A stretch of 64,000 nt of DNA, from contig NZ_QMED01000007.1 of NCBI RefSeq assembly GCF_003286125.1, positions 62,001-126,000 on the forward strand. The letters run 5' to 3'. Both the position numbers and the translations under genes were made by a program. This document shows positions 19,712 to 28,913 of the stretch, piece by piece. Every line of letters begins with the position of its first letter. The first letter of the stretch is position 1. Under the pieces are notes generated by a model. It did not search any database, was not told where the DNA came from, and saw nothing but the letters and a program-made list of their open reading frames with translations. This DNA comes from Algibacillus agarilyticus. GTDB taxonomy: Bacteria > Pseudomonadota > Gammaproteobacteria > Enterobacterales > Alteromonadaceae.

Positions 19712-20629
19712 ATGCCTGATATTTTAGCTGTCTTCTTTTTAGTTGCTTTAGTGACAAATCGTTTAGGCGTAGATTTACGCTTGCCTGATGCTGCCTATCA
19801 ATTATTAACTTACATATTATTAATCACCATTGGGTTAAAAGGTGGGCAAGCAATTAGTGCTAATACGAGTTTCACTTTGGTTGGCCACAGCGTTGTTGTT
19901 ATGTTTTTAGGTGTGGTGCTAATGTTTGTTGCGCTTGCCTTGATTCATTTATTTTCTAACCTTAATAAAGCAGACAAAGTGTCACTCGCTGCGCATTATG
20001 GCTCAGTGAGTGTCGGAACATTTGCTGTTGCGGTGAGCTATTTAGAAGTTAACAACATTGAATACAGTTCTGTTATAAATTTATTTGTCGCGTTGCTTGA
20101 ATTACCGGCCATTGTAGTAGGCTTATGGTTATTAAGTGATAAGCAAAGCAAAGTGAATTTACGAACCATTTTGGCGCATAAAAGCCTAGCACTTATCGTA
20201 ATGGGGATGTTTATTGGTGCATTGTATGGTGATGTTGCTCAACCTATGATTAAAAATTTGCAGCCTATGTTCGGGGTGATGTTGGCGCTATATTTAATTC
20301 ACATGGGGGCTCTAGCGGGTGAGCAGCTTGATAAGATAGGCCCTAATAAAATATTTATCTGTTTATTTGCACTTGTGATGCCACTGGTTGGCGCTGCAAT
20401 TGCATTCTTTTTTGCAATGTTAATGCAATTAGATGTGGGAACGGCGGCATTACTCGCAACCTTAGGTGCAAGTGCATCGTATATTGCGGTGCCAGCTGTA
20501 TTTTCACAAGTTCATCCAGAAGCGAATATTAGCCAAGCTTTAGTGGCTTCTTTAGCGATTACTTTTAGTTTTAACGTGATTTTGGGTATTAAGTGGTACA
20601 CCCAAATAGCATTTTATCTTTATTCATAA
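19712..20629 (+). CDS. sbtA: SbtA-type sodium-dependent bicarbonate transporter
   Basis: The frame extends upstream to 19580, overlapping the LysR gene. The ATG at 19712 gives the family-like start MPDILAVFFLVALVTNRLGVD and a 305-residue protein. It has about ten hydrophobic segments. The motifs ITIGLKGG, HYGSVSVGTFAVA and ATLGASASYIAVPA match the SbtA/DUF897 permease family, which imports bicarbonate with sodium in cyanobacteria. The next gene, ppc, begins 10 bp after its stop. This suggests that imported bicarbonate feeds PEP carboxylase directly. No SbtB-like PII gene is adjacent. Confidence 0.85.
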   Translation: MPDILAVFFLVALVTNRLGVDLRLPDAAYQLLTYILLITIGLKGGQAISANTSFTLVGHSVVVMFLGVVLMFVALALIHLFSNLNKADKVSLAAHYGSVSVGTFAVAVSYLEVNNIEYSSVINLFVALLELPAIVVGLWLLSDKQSKVNLRTILAHKSLALIVMGMFIGALYGDVAQPMIKNLQPMFGVMLALYLIHMGALAGEQLDKIGPNKIFICLFALVMPLVGAAIAFFFAMLMQLDVGTAALLATLGASASYIAVPAVFSQVHPEANISQALVASLAITFSFNVILGIKWYTQIAFYLYS

Positions 20630-20639
20630 TGGAGTACGT

Positions 20640-23201
20640 ATGTTAGAACCCATTCAACAGAATGTTCGTGATTTAGGTGTGTTATTGGGCAAAACGATTG
20701 CAGCCGATCAAGGTGAGCAGTGGTTAGATAGCATTGAGACGGTGCGCTTACAAGGTCGAGATATTGCATTAGGTGATAAAGACGCAATAAAGGCACTACA
20801 AGATAAATTTGCAGGTTGTACCGAGCAAGAATTACTTATTTATGCTCGTGCATTTAGTCAGTTTTTAAACTTGGTTAATGTGGCTGAACAACAATATACA
20901 ACAAGCCAACAAGGTTTAGCTGAGCTTGAAGTGCCGCATCCTTTAGAAGCATTGAAAGATAAAATAGGTCAAGTCTCTCCGGCCAAATTTAAACAAGCAC
21001 TTGATAAACTGCATATCGAATTAGTTTTAACGGCACATCCAACAGAAGTTAACCGCCGCACGTTTATTCATAAATATAACCAAATTGGCCAAGAGTTAGA
21101 TATTCATAATGATGCCAATTCAGATCGCGTGGCAGAGTTAGTTGAGCAAGCTTGGTATACCGGCGAAATTCGCCAGCAACGCCCAACACCGCTTGATGAA
21201 TCACGTTGGGGTTTAAATACCGTGGCCAATAGTTTTTGGCATGCAGTACCTAAATTTATTAAAGAGTTAGATACGTTAGCATTAGAACTGACAGGTGAGG
21301 TTTTACCCGAAAGCTACACGCCTGTAACTATGGCTAGCTGGATGGCGGGTGACCGTGATGGTAACCCTTTTGTTACTGCCGAGTTAAGCACGCAAGCTTT
21401 AATTAATGCACGTTTAATGGCGTGCAAGTTATATTTAAAAGATTTTGAAAAGCTATATTTAGAATTATCGATGACAAAGGCGACGGCTGATTTAATTGAC
21501 GCTGACGAAAGCCAAGTAGGGCCTTACCGTAATCAATTAAAGCAAGTAATTGATTTATTAAAAGTGAGTATTGACCAACTGCAGCAAGGTGAAACTAAGG
21601 CGGTGCTTGATGATTCAGAGCAGTTAAGAAAGCCACTGCAAAAATGTCGTCAAAGCTTACTTAACGTGGGTTTAAAGCATGTGGCTAATTCATTAGTACT
21701 TGATTTGATCCGTAAAGTTAACTGTTTTGGTATCTCGTTAGTTAAATTAGATATTCGTCAACACAGTGAAAGACATGACAGTGCATTAAGTGAGATAACT
21801 CAAGCGCTTGATATGGGCGATTATTTAACGTGGGATGAAGCTGAACGCCAAACTTTTTTATTAGCTGAGATTAATAACCCGCGTCCACTCTTACCAAAGC
21901 GCAGTTGGAGTGCGGATACGCAAGAAGTATTAAATACGTATGCGATGATTGCTTCACAACCGGCTGAATTATTCGGCTTGTATATTATTTCAATGGCGAG
22001 TGAAGTCAGCGATGTGCTAGCGGTTAATTTGTTATTAAAAGCCTCAGGTGTGAACTGGAATATGCCAATTGCACCCTTATTTGAAACCTTAGATGATTTA
22101 AATAATGCACCGGCTGTTATGTCTGAGTTGCTTAATATTGAAAGCTATCGCGGATATTGTAACGATCAGCATAACGTGATGATTGGGTACAGTGATTCGG
22201 CTAAAGATGCCGGAGTGTTGGCGGCAACGTGGGGGCAATATCAATGCCAAGAGAAATTAGTTGAGGTTTTTGTTGAGCAAAATATTGAACTAAAATTATT
22301 CCATGGCCGTGGTGGTACAATCGGGCGAGGGGGCGGGCCTGCTCACACAGCGATCGCGTCACAACCGCCAGGTACACTTGACGGTGGTTTACGGGTAACA
22401 GAGCAAGGCGAAACAATCCGTCATAAATTTGGTACACCTAATTTAGCGACACGTAGCTTGCACTTATATGCCTCTGCTATTTTAGAATGTTTAGTTACAC
22501 CACCGCCAGTACCGACAACGGCATGGCGTGAATTAATGGAAACGATGTCTGAGCAGAGTTGTCATACTTACCGCCAATATGTGCAGGGTAATCCAGATTT
22601 TGTTAAGTATTTTAGACAAGCGACACCCGAGCAAGAACTGGCTTCTTTGCCATTGGGTTCACGTCCGAGTAAACGTAAATCAGACGGTGGTATTGAATCA
22701 TTACGGGCAATCCCTTGGATTTTCGCTTGGAGTCAAAATCGTTTAGTTGTACCCAGTTGGTTAGGTTTAGGCAGCGCATTAAAAACGGCTTATCAAGATA
22801 ATGCGCAATTAATGAAAGAAATGCTTAAACAGTGGCCTTACTTTTATTCACGTATTTCGTTAACCGAAATGGTTTATGTTAAGTCAGACAGTCAAGTGTC
22901 GGCTTTATACGATGAAGCGTTAGTGAGCCCAGAGTTAAAATCAATGGGCTCAGACTTACGTCAACAATTATCAGACGATGAAGAAACGGTATTAACTTTA
23001 CTGGATCAAAAGCAATCGCTTGAACATAACCCATGGATATTAAGCTCATTTGACTTAAGACGTCCTTATTTAGCGCCGCTGCATATTTTACAAATTGAAG
23101 CACTAAAACGTTTACGCGCTCAACCAGAACACCCTGATAATGAACAGGTCTTAATGGTGACTATGGCTGGTATTGCCACCGGCATGCGTAATACGGGTTA
23201 A
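20640..23201 (+). CDS. ppc: Phosphoenolpyruvate carboxylase
   Basis: The 853-residue enzyme converts PEP and bicarbonate to oxaloacetate to refill the TCA cycle. The catalytic histidine motif LTAHPTEVNRRT (H133), the GYSDSAKDAG loop, the FHGRGGTIGRGGGPAH loop, GSRPSKRK and the terminal GMRNTG are all present. The length is slightly below the E. coli enzyme. It lies 10 bp after sbtA, so the two share a transcript. A strong terminator follows. The enzyme is cytoplasmic and normally allosterically regulated; regulatory residues were not checked. Confidence 0.97.
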   Translation: MLEPIQQNVRDLGVLLGKTIAADQGEQWLDSIETVRLQGRDIALGDKDAIKALQDKFAGCTEQELLIYARAFSQFLNLVNVAEQQYTTSQQGLAELEVPHPLEALKDKIGQVSPAKFKQALDKLHIELVLTAHPTEVNRRTFIHKYNQIGQELDIHNDANSDRVAELVEQAWYTGEIRQQRPTPLDESRWGLNTVANSFWHAVPKFIKELDTLALELTGEVLPESYTPVTMASWMAGDRDGNPFVTAELSTQALINARLMACKLYLKDFEKLYLELSMTKATADLIDADESQVGPYRNQLKQVIDLLKVSIDQLQQGETKAVLDDSEQLRKPLQKCRQSLLNVGLKHVANSLVLDLIRKVNCFGISLVKLDIRQHSERHDSALSEITQALDMGDYLTWDEAERQTFLLAEINNPRPLLPKRSWSADTQEVLNTYAMIASQPAELFGLYIISMASEVSDVLAVNLLLKASGVNWNMPIAPLFETLDDLNNAPAVMSELLNIESYRGYCNDQHNVMIGYSDSAKDAGVLAATWGQYQCQEKLVEVFVEQNIELKLFHGRGGTIGRGGGPAHTAIASQPPGTLDGGLRVTEQGETIRHKFGTPNLATRSLHLYASAILECLVTPPPVPTTAWRELMETMSEQSCHTYRQYVQGNPDFVKYFRQATPEQELASLPLGSRPSKRKSDGGIESLRAIPWIFAWSQNRLVVPSWLGLGSALKTAYQDNAQLMKEMLKQWPYFYSRISLTEMVYVKSDSQVSALYDEALVSPELKSMGSDLRQQLSDDEETVLTLLDQKQSLEHNPWILSSFDLRRPYLAPLHILQIEALKRLRAQPEHPDNEQVLMVTMAGIATGMRNTG

Positions 23202-23252
23202 TTATACCGGTTAATCATACTGATTTTGATCGTGTAAAATCGTTCTACGTTG

Positions 23253-23285
23253 AAACCGTGATCTGTAAAGGTCACGGTTTTTTTA
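23253..23285 (+). terminator. Rho-independent terminator of sbtA-ppc
   Basis: Stem AAACCGTGA / TCACGGTTT with a 10-base loop followed by a T-run, 50 bp after the ppc stop. Confidence 0.88.
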
Positions 23286-23345
23286 TGTGTTTTTTATTTG
23301 AATGCGATAAATTCGGCGTGCTAAAGTGAAGTCATTATGGTTACA

Positions 23346-23664
23346 TATAGTCAAAGCGATCGGGTTTTAGGGGCAGGTTTCTAGTTCCAGACGAAACCTA
23401 AGTACTTACATCCATGTAAGCAAAGTCGTCAAAGCTACCGCGTCCTGCTCTCGCCCCTTACCTGCATCCATGCAGGCAAAGCTACCGCGTCCTGCTCTCG
23501 CCCCTTACCTGCATCCATGCAGGCAAGCTTCGAGACCCCATGAGCATATGCTCTATTATGTGATTGGGGCCGCCTAAATGGATTTAGGTGTTAGAACGAC
23601 GCAGGAGCCAAAGTCGAGAGTAAGCGCTGACAATGAACCATAAAACCTGAGCGAGAAGACTATA
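23346..23664 (-). repeat. MITE-like repeat family A, copy 1 (319 bp)
   Basis: The element starts TATAGTC and ends GACTATA. Apart from an internal block it is the reverse complement of 24556-24781, and a third copy lies at 51846-52123. No reading frame spans it, so it is non-autonomous. This copy is the longest because it holds two tandem 47-bp units. Confidence 0.85.
23434..23525. repeat. Two tandem 47-bp units inside family A copy 1
   Basis: The unit beginning GCTACCGCGTCCTGCTCTCG at 23434 repeats at 23481. Each contains the palindrome TGCATCCATGCA. The copy at 51846 carries one unit (inverted) and the copy at 24556 none. Confidence 0.85.
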
Positions 23665-23811
23665 CAAGTGATATCAACCTAAGTCGTTGTTCTGTAGGTC
23701 GGTTTTAAAACGCGGTTATCGCGTTTGTTAACCCGTTAAAGCGATCTGCAATTAATGATGGTTGTATTAGACTCAAGTGACTTGGAAATACATTTATAAA
23801 AGGCTAGCGAA

Positions 23812-24549
23812 ATGAGTGAATTGTTAAAAGAGTCTAACGCTTTTTTGCAAACCATGGGCATGCAGCAAATTGTTGATATGTTTGATTTACTACCGGATGC
23901 TTTATTTTGGGTTAAAAATACAGATAATCAATTTGTTTATGCTAATCGCAGTTTTCTCGACTTACATGCATTAAAAACACTCGACATGTTAATTGGTAAA
24001 ACAGATTATGATCTGTCACCTGCTTATTTAGCTAAACAATATGCAACCGATGATGAAAAAGTCAAAGCAGGGCAGGTCGTGACTGATCGCCTTGAAATGA
24101 ACGTAACTAAAAAAGGTGATGTGGCTTGGTTTTCGACTTCTAAGCGGGCGATCATTGACGGTGATGAACAAGTGATGGGCACGTATGGCGTGACCCGACA
24201 TTTATACAAAAAAACGGCGGCTTTAACCAGTGTAGAGGCCGTGCGCATTCCAGTGGATTTTGTGCGCTCTCATTATGCAGATAATATTACGGTTGAGCAA
24301 TTGGCAGAGGTGGCACATTTATCAGTTAGTGCTTTAGAGCGACGCTTTAAAAAATATTTAAGTAAAACACCTAAACAGTTTATTAATGAAGTGCGCTTAG
24401 AAAATGCCCGACAGTTATTAATGGAAACCGATAAAACCATTTCGCAAATTGTATTTGAATCCGGTTTCACCGATCATAGTTATTTCAGCAAGCAATTTAA
24501 AATATTGTTTGGTGACATACCGTCTGTTTATCGCTCTAACCAAGTTTAA
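23812..24549 (+). CDS. PAS-domain AraC-family transcriptional regulator
   Basis: The 245-residue protein has an N-terminal PAS fold (about residues 20-135, with FWVKNTDNQFVYANRSFL and IIDGDEQVMGTYGVTRH). A C-terminal AraC HTH domain (about 145-240) contains ITVEQLAEVAHLSVSALERRFK and ISQIVFESGFTDHSYFSKQF. The PAS domain probably binds a small ligand or cofactor. The gene stands alone and is bracketed by inverted MITE-like copies 147 bp upstream and 7 bp downstream, so it may have been moved or rearranged with them. Target genes are unknown. Confidence 0.9.
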   Translation: MSELLKESNAFLQTMGMQQIVDMFDLLPDALFWVKNTDNQFVYANRSFLDLHALKTLDMLIGKTDYDLSPAYLAKQYATDDEKVKAGQVVTDRLEMNVTKKGDVAWFSTSKRAIIDGDEQVMGTYGVTRHLYKKTAALTSVEAVRIPVDFVRSHYADNITVEQLAEVAHLSVSALERRFKKYLSKTPKQFINEVRLENARQLLMETDKTISQIVFESGFTDHSYFSKQFKILFGDIPSVYRSNQV

Positions 24550-24555
24550 TTCATT

Positions 24556-24781
24556 TATAGTCTTCTCGCTCAGGTTTTATGGTTCATTGTCAGCGCTTAC
24601 TCTCGACTTTGGCTCCTGCGTCGTTCTAACACCTAAATCCATTTAGGCGGCCCCAATCACATAATAGAGCATATGCTCATGGCGTCTCGAAGCTTGACGG
24701 CTTTGCTTACATGGAAGTAAGTACTTAGGTTTCGTCTGGAACTAGAAACCTGCCCCCTAAAACCCGATCGCTTTGACTATA
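24556..24781 (+). repeat. MITE-like repeat family A, copy 2 (226 bp)
   Basis: Starts TATAGTC seven bases after the PAS-AraC stop codon and ends GACTATA. It is the inverted counterpart of copy 1, without 47-bp units. It abuts family B copy 1 directly. Confidence 0.85.
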
Positions 24782-25034
24782 ATAGCAATCCGTAATAATA
24801 AGTGCCCACTCAGCGAGCGTTTAAAATGCGCTTAAATGAAAGAGTAGTGGTGCTCTTTTGAGTTTGAGCAATACAGAGTAAGCGCATTTAAAACTCGCAT
24901 GAAAGGAATGCCCCAGCGGCTTTTGACCTGCGTTATCGGTATTTGAAAGGGAACAACCATTCCTGTACACCGACGCCTTGTTCAAAAACCGCTGGATGCA
25001 TTCTGAGAGATCACTTATTTATATGAATTGGTAT
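24782..25034 (+). repeat. MITE-like repeat family B, copy 1 (253 bp)
   Basis: Begins ATAGCAATCCGTAATAATAA (one mismatch in the end repeat) and ends GAATTGGTAT. It is nearly identical to 39898-40149 and 48646-48910. The ends ATACCAAT / ATTGGTAT form an 8-bp terminal inverted repeat. No long frame is present. Confidence 0.87.
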
Positions 25035-25045
25035 AACAGTGGGAT

Positions 25046-26062
25046 CTAACTTTCGATATATGCTTCATCGGTATTTATTTTTATTTGAATCGCCAGTGTT
25101 TTAGCTAAGGCGATACCGTGTTCAAACTGCTCGGTATACTTTTCTTCCATTTGTTTAACCTTACTTGCAGCCGGTTTTAAACCATTCTCTGCCGCCAGTT
25201 GTAACCACGCTATTGCTGTTTCTATGTTTATTTCGGTGCCTTCACCAATAAAATAAGCGCGACCTAGTGCGCCCATGGCTTTTGAATTACCATTAATAGC
25301 GGCTTGTTCAAATAATTCGGTTGCTTTGGTAAATTTGTTTTCTTCCCTGTACTGATAAGCTTGTTTGACTAACTGGTCAAAATCTAATTTTTCAGGGACA
25401 TCGGTATTTGCTGTGTTATTGACTTTATGCCGTTCAGACGTTAATGGTGTTGATTGCGGTTGATCTAAATTTTTAGCAACCGGGGTGATGTCACGCTCGA
25501 TTGGATTTTCTTTATCGCGTAAAGCCAAAACAACCGTATCGTATCGGTTGTTGAGTTGCGCTAATGTATTTTGTTGCGCTAGCATTTGTTGTTGATAAAA
25601 ATCAGAATCTTTTTCTAGTTTTTCGATGTGATGACTTAATGCAAGCAATTGTTCTTTATGTGCCGCTTTTATATCGTCAATATGGTCTGCATACTGCTGC
25701 TTGGCTTGAAGTAAGCGGTCTTGATAATGTTGTTGAATATCTGAAGTGTGATCGTCTTTTACTTTTTCAACACGCCGTAACATAGTTTGCATACTGACTT
25801 CATAAGCACGACGTAATTCATCAAACCATTTAAAAACGGTTCCGGGAATTTTTTCTTTTTCAACGGGGTTAGATGAATTAGGAAATAACGATATCAGTTG
25901 GTTTTTATCGAAATAAACTAAGTCCTGTTCCGTTTTGGTTAAGGGCATTATGCTGTTTATATTATGATCGGGTTTATATCGATTAATCGTATCTAATATG
26001 ATGGCTTGTGAGGCGCCTGTTATATCTGTTGCTTGCTCAAGCGTTATCCATTCAACTTGCAT
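25046..26062 (-). CDS. Coiled-coil protein with Sel1-like repeats
   Basis: The 338-residue protein lacks a signal peptide. Residues 1-90 form a small domain with a possible HTH-like start (WITLEQATDITGAS). A long charged coiled coil follows (about 95-185), then a Ser/Thr/Pro linker. The C-terminus has Sel1/TPR-like helical repeats (about 222-310; ATELFEQAAINGNSKAMGALGRAYF, TAIAWLQLAAENG). Sel1 repeats mediate protein contacts. The role is unknown. It is next to the CheW/CZB gene on the same strand but 121 bp downstream of it. Confidence 0.75.
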   Translation of the reverse strand: MQVEWITLEQATDITGASQAIILDTINRYKPDHNINSIMPLTKTEQDLVYFDKNQLISLFPNSSNPVEKEKIPGTVFKWFDELRRAYEVSMQTMLRRVEKVKDDHTSDIQQHYQDRLLQAKQQYADHIDDIKAAHKEQLLALSHHIEKLEKDSDFYQQQMLAQQNTLAQLNNRYDTVVLALRDKENPIERDITPVAKNLDQPQSTPLTSERHKVNNTANTDVPEKLDFDQLVKQAYQYREENKFTKATELFEQAAINGNSKAMGALGRAYFIGEGTEINIETAIAWLQLAAENGLKPAASKVKQMEEKYTEQFEHGIALAKTLAIQIKINTDEAYIES

Positions 26063-26183
26063 TTTGATGACCTAAAACTAATTTGAGCGAGATTTTAGCA
26101 AAACTTGCATAAAGTTACAGCTTTATAAAGCCTGTTACTTTATGCAATTGTGCAGAGCGTTTAAGGTTGGTGTTTAAAATGCG

Positions 26184-26975
26184 TTATAAAAAAGCTTCAG
26201 GTTTTAATAATAAGCTGTTTTTACCGGCGGTGGTAATTAAGCCAATAATCATATTTTTTACTCGGCCATCAATCGCACCAGTATGAACCTCTAAATCTTT
26301 TAGCTCTCTGATCTCTTCATCTTCAACGTGTAATGAATCTTCAACGTTGTCTACAACAAAACCTAGAGAAGGTTGACGACCATCAATGGTCGTAAACACC
26401 GTGACCGGTTTATATGACGCTTTTACGTGTTCACGAGCGGTTTCAAATAAACGTTTGATAGTGGCTAAGCTGCCATTGCGTTCTTGGGTTAATAATTGCA
26501 ATGCCTTTTGTGTTTCGCCATCATTATTAAGGGCGATAACCTGACTCGCGGCATTAAAAAGCTGTTGGCGAGGCGCTTGCATTTTTTGTAAAACATCGAT
26601 GAGGTCAACATTTTGGCTGTTAAAAGTATCGTACCATTTGCCAAACTCTGTTTGTATTGGGTCAGTTGGTTGCGAAAATACCTGTTTATTACCAATAGCA
26701 TCTTCTAATAAATCAAGCCAATGTGCGTGTTCTTTTTCGCCTTTATGAAGAATATCAATTAATACTTGATTGGTTTTTTGTGTAGATTGTTTGTTCATTG
26801 CAATACCCAAATCATAGATAGGAGTAGGCACGCCCATAAAATCTTTTATACCTAAAAATGATGCATCTTCTGAGGGAACCGATGTTTGTGCATTATCAAA
26901 TTTTTCGGTTAATAATATATTTAAAATATTGAAAGCAACGATGCGATTGCCAACACTAAAATTAACAACTTCCAT
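26184..26975 (-). CDS. CheW-like protein with an inserted CZB-like domain
   Basis: The 263-residue cytoplasmic protein appears to be a CheW fold split by an insertion. The N-terminal CheW strands are at residues 1-58 (FLGIKDFMGVPTPIYDLG) and the C-terminal part at about 188-263 (LGFVVDNVEDSLHV). The insert (about 72-185) resembles the CZB zinc-sensing domain of chemoreceptors: EHAHWLDLL at 82-90 and FGKWYD at 111-116. The usual cysteine before GKW is a threonine (T109), and the later H..(L)H pair is replaced by R136/F140, so zinc binding looks lost. It probably couples a signal to a chemotaxis-type kinase or receptor array. Confidence 0.68.
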   Translation of the reverse strand: MEVVNFSVGNRIVAFNILNILLTEKFDNAQTSVPSEDASFLGIKDFMGVPTPIYDLGIAMNKQSTQKTNQVLIDILHKGEKEHAHWLDLLEDAIGNKQVFSQPTDPIQTEFGKWYDTFNSQNVDLIDVLQKMQAPRQQLFNAASQVIALNNDGETQKALQLLTQERNGSLATIKRLFETAREHVKASYKPVTVFTTIDGRQPSLGFVVDNVEDSLHVEDEEIRELKDLEVHTGAIDGRVKNMIIGLITTAGKNSLLLKPEAFL

Positions 26976-27123
26976 ATGATTTTATTCACTATTTAGTAAG
27001 TGTAACGATGTATAGCTTAACTTTAGCTAATGAATGCTAAAATACCCAATATAATATGTTTTAAAAATGTAATTAAGTACAATAAAAATTAATTAGTCTT
27101 AAATGTCATAAGGAAAAGACGCT

Positions 27124-28491
27124 ATGCGCTCCCCTCTCTTTTTAGGTCCATTATTCGCGATGGGTTTATATTTTATTTGTACTTATTTCGAGATTAGCCA
27201 CGAAATCAGTATTACGCTTGCCATTACTCTGCTGGTTGCAGCTTGGTGGGTAACCGAAGCATTACCTATTCCAGTGACTTCATTGGTTCCTTTTGTTTTG
27301 TTTCCGCTTGCTGGCATTATCGATCACAAAACGGCAGCAAGTGCGTTAGGCAGCCATGTCATCTTGTTATTGATGGGCGCTTTTATGTTATCAAAAGCGG
27401 TTGAAAAAAGTGGGGTTAACGATAGGTTGGCTTTAAGTTTGGTCAACTTTTTAGGTAAAGATAAACCCCAGCGCGTGGTATTAGGGTTTATGATTTCAGC
27501 CGCATTAATGAGTATGTGGATTAGTAATACTGCCACGACCTTAATGCTTTTACCGATGGCATTAGCGGTTATCGCGTCAGTTAACAACAAGCGTTTTGCA
27601 ACGGTTTTACTGTTAGGTATTGCCTATGCAGCTAATATTGGCGGTATGGGCACACCGATTGGCACTCCGCCCAACGTTATTTTATTGGCTATTTACGAAC
27701 AAGAATTTGGTCGGAGTATTTCATTTTTAGAATGGATGAGCATGGGATTACCGGTTGTTTGTATTGGTGTGCCACTCTGTGCTTATTGGTTAACGCGAGG
27801 GATGACGTTAAATTTATCGTTTGAGTTACCCAAAGTACAGGCTTGGCGCTCGGCTGAAAAAAGAGTGTTGTTAGTATTTGGTTTAACCGCCTTAGCGTGG
27901 ATTTTTAAACAAGCGCCTTTTGGTGGATGGACAGGATTATTGGGGGATATCAAAGTCGGTGATAGTACGATTGCGTTAGCAGGCGTTTGTTTGATGTTTT
28001 TAATTCCTGAAGGTGATAACAAAAAAGGGCGTTTGCTTGATTGGCAAACGGCAAATCAAATACCCTGGGGGATGTTGCTTTTATTTGCAGGCGGTATTTG
28101 TATTGCTAAGGCGTTTCAGGCGAGTGGCTTAAGTGAATTAATGGGCGAAGGATTATCCCAATTAGCCTTTTTCCCACCGTTATTAATGATTGGCCTCATT
28201 ACGTTGTCAGTTGTGTTTTTAACTGAAATTACCAGTAATACGGCGACAACCACTTTGTTGATGCCGATATTGGCTATTGCGGGTATTTCAGCTGGCCTTG
28301 ACCCTATTTTGTTAATGTTACCTGCCGCATTAAGTGCGAGTTGTGCTTTTATGTTACCAGTGGCGACCGCACCTAATGCAATTGTTTATAGTACAAATCG
28401 TTTTAAAATTGCCGACATGGCAAGAGAAGGCTTAGTGATAAATTTATTGATGATTGTCGTTATCACATTAATGTGTTTTTGGCTAATATAG
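27124..28491 (+). CDS. DASS (SLC13) family sodium:anion symporter
   Basis: The 455-residue protein has 11-12 hydrophobic segments. Both SNT motifs of divalent-anion/sodium symporters are present (ISNTATT at about 139 and TSNTATT at about 368), as is NIGGMGTPIGTPPN at about 176. Substrates in this family are dicarboxylates, citrate, sulfate or phosphate; the sequence does not decide between them. It is divergent from the CheW-like gene. A small membrane peptide gene follows. Confidence 0.88.
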   Translation: MRSPLFLGPLFAMGLYFICTYFEISHEISITLAITLLVAAWWVTEALPIPVTSLVPFVLFPLAGIIDHKTAASALGSHVILLLMGAFMLSKAVEKSGVNDRLALSLVNFLGKDKPQRVVLGFMISAALMSMWISNTATTLMLLPMALAVIASVNNKRFATVLLLGIAYAANIGGMGTPIGTPPNVILLAIYEQEFGRSISFLEWMSMGLPVVCIGVPLCAYWLTRGMTLNLSFELPKVQAWRSAEKRVLLVFGLTALAWIFKQAPFGGWTGLLGDIKVGDSTIALAGVCLMFLIPEGDNKKGRLLDWQTANQIPWGMLLLFAGGICIAKAFQASGLSELMGEGLSQLAFFPPLLMIGLITLSVVFLTEITSNTATTTLLMPILAIAGISAGLDPILLMLPAALSASCAFMLPVATAPNAIVYSTNRFKIADMAREGLVINLLMIVVITLMCFWLI

Positions 28492-28622
28492 TGGTTAATG
28501 TAATGGGTTTGTAAATAAAATGTAAATGCAGATAAAAACACTGTCTTTTTGAGATATGTCTTACATGCACTTTTTGAGGCGCTGACTACAATCTATTTAC
28601 CACCAGCAAGAAGGAGATTGAA

Positions 28623-28772
28623 ATGTCGGGTTTGGTAAGTATCTTTGCTTTTTCTATGATGATTGTGATGGCATCAGTAGTTATTGGTTGTACTTCAATG
28701 TTTTTCAATTCGTTACTGCAACGAAGTGATAATGTTTTAGGCTGGATAAATTTATTGTTGCGTGGTAAGTAA
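28623..28772 (+). CDS. 49-residue single-span membrane peptide
   Basis: An ATG at 28623 is preceded by AAGGAG with seven bases between, a near-ideal ribosome site. The frame encodes 49 residues, with a hydrophobic helix at about residues 4-24 (SIFAFSMMIVMASVVIG), a cysteine at 23 and a basic end. A strong terminator follows 93 bp later, so this is a transcription unit of its own or the tail of the transporter unit. No family is recognised. Confidence 0.65.
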   Translation: MSGLVSIFAFSMMIVMASVVIGCTSMFFNSLLQRSDNVLGWINLLLRGK

Positions 28773-28864
28773 GACTTAGGCTTTATTTGATTGAACGGAT
28801 TTCATGATAATAAAGGCTAATTGATTTAAATGTTGTTCTCTGTGTGTTGTATAGTCCCAACCTT

Positions 28865-28894
28865 AAGCTGCATATTTTATGCAGCTTTTTTTTT
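28865..28894 (+). terminator. Rho-independent terminator
   Basis: Stem AAGCTGCAT / ATGCAGCTT with a short A/T loop, followed by a run of nine or more T residues. It ends the transcript carrying the 49-residue peptide. Confidence 0.9.
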
Positions 28895-28913
28895 GTTTAA
28901 AATTTAAGTCTGC

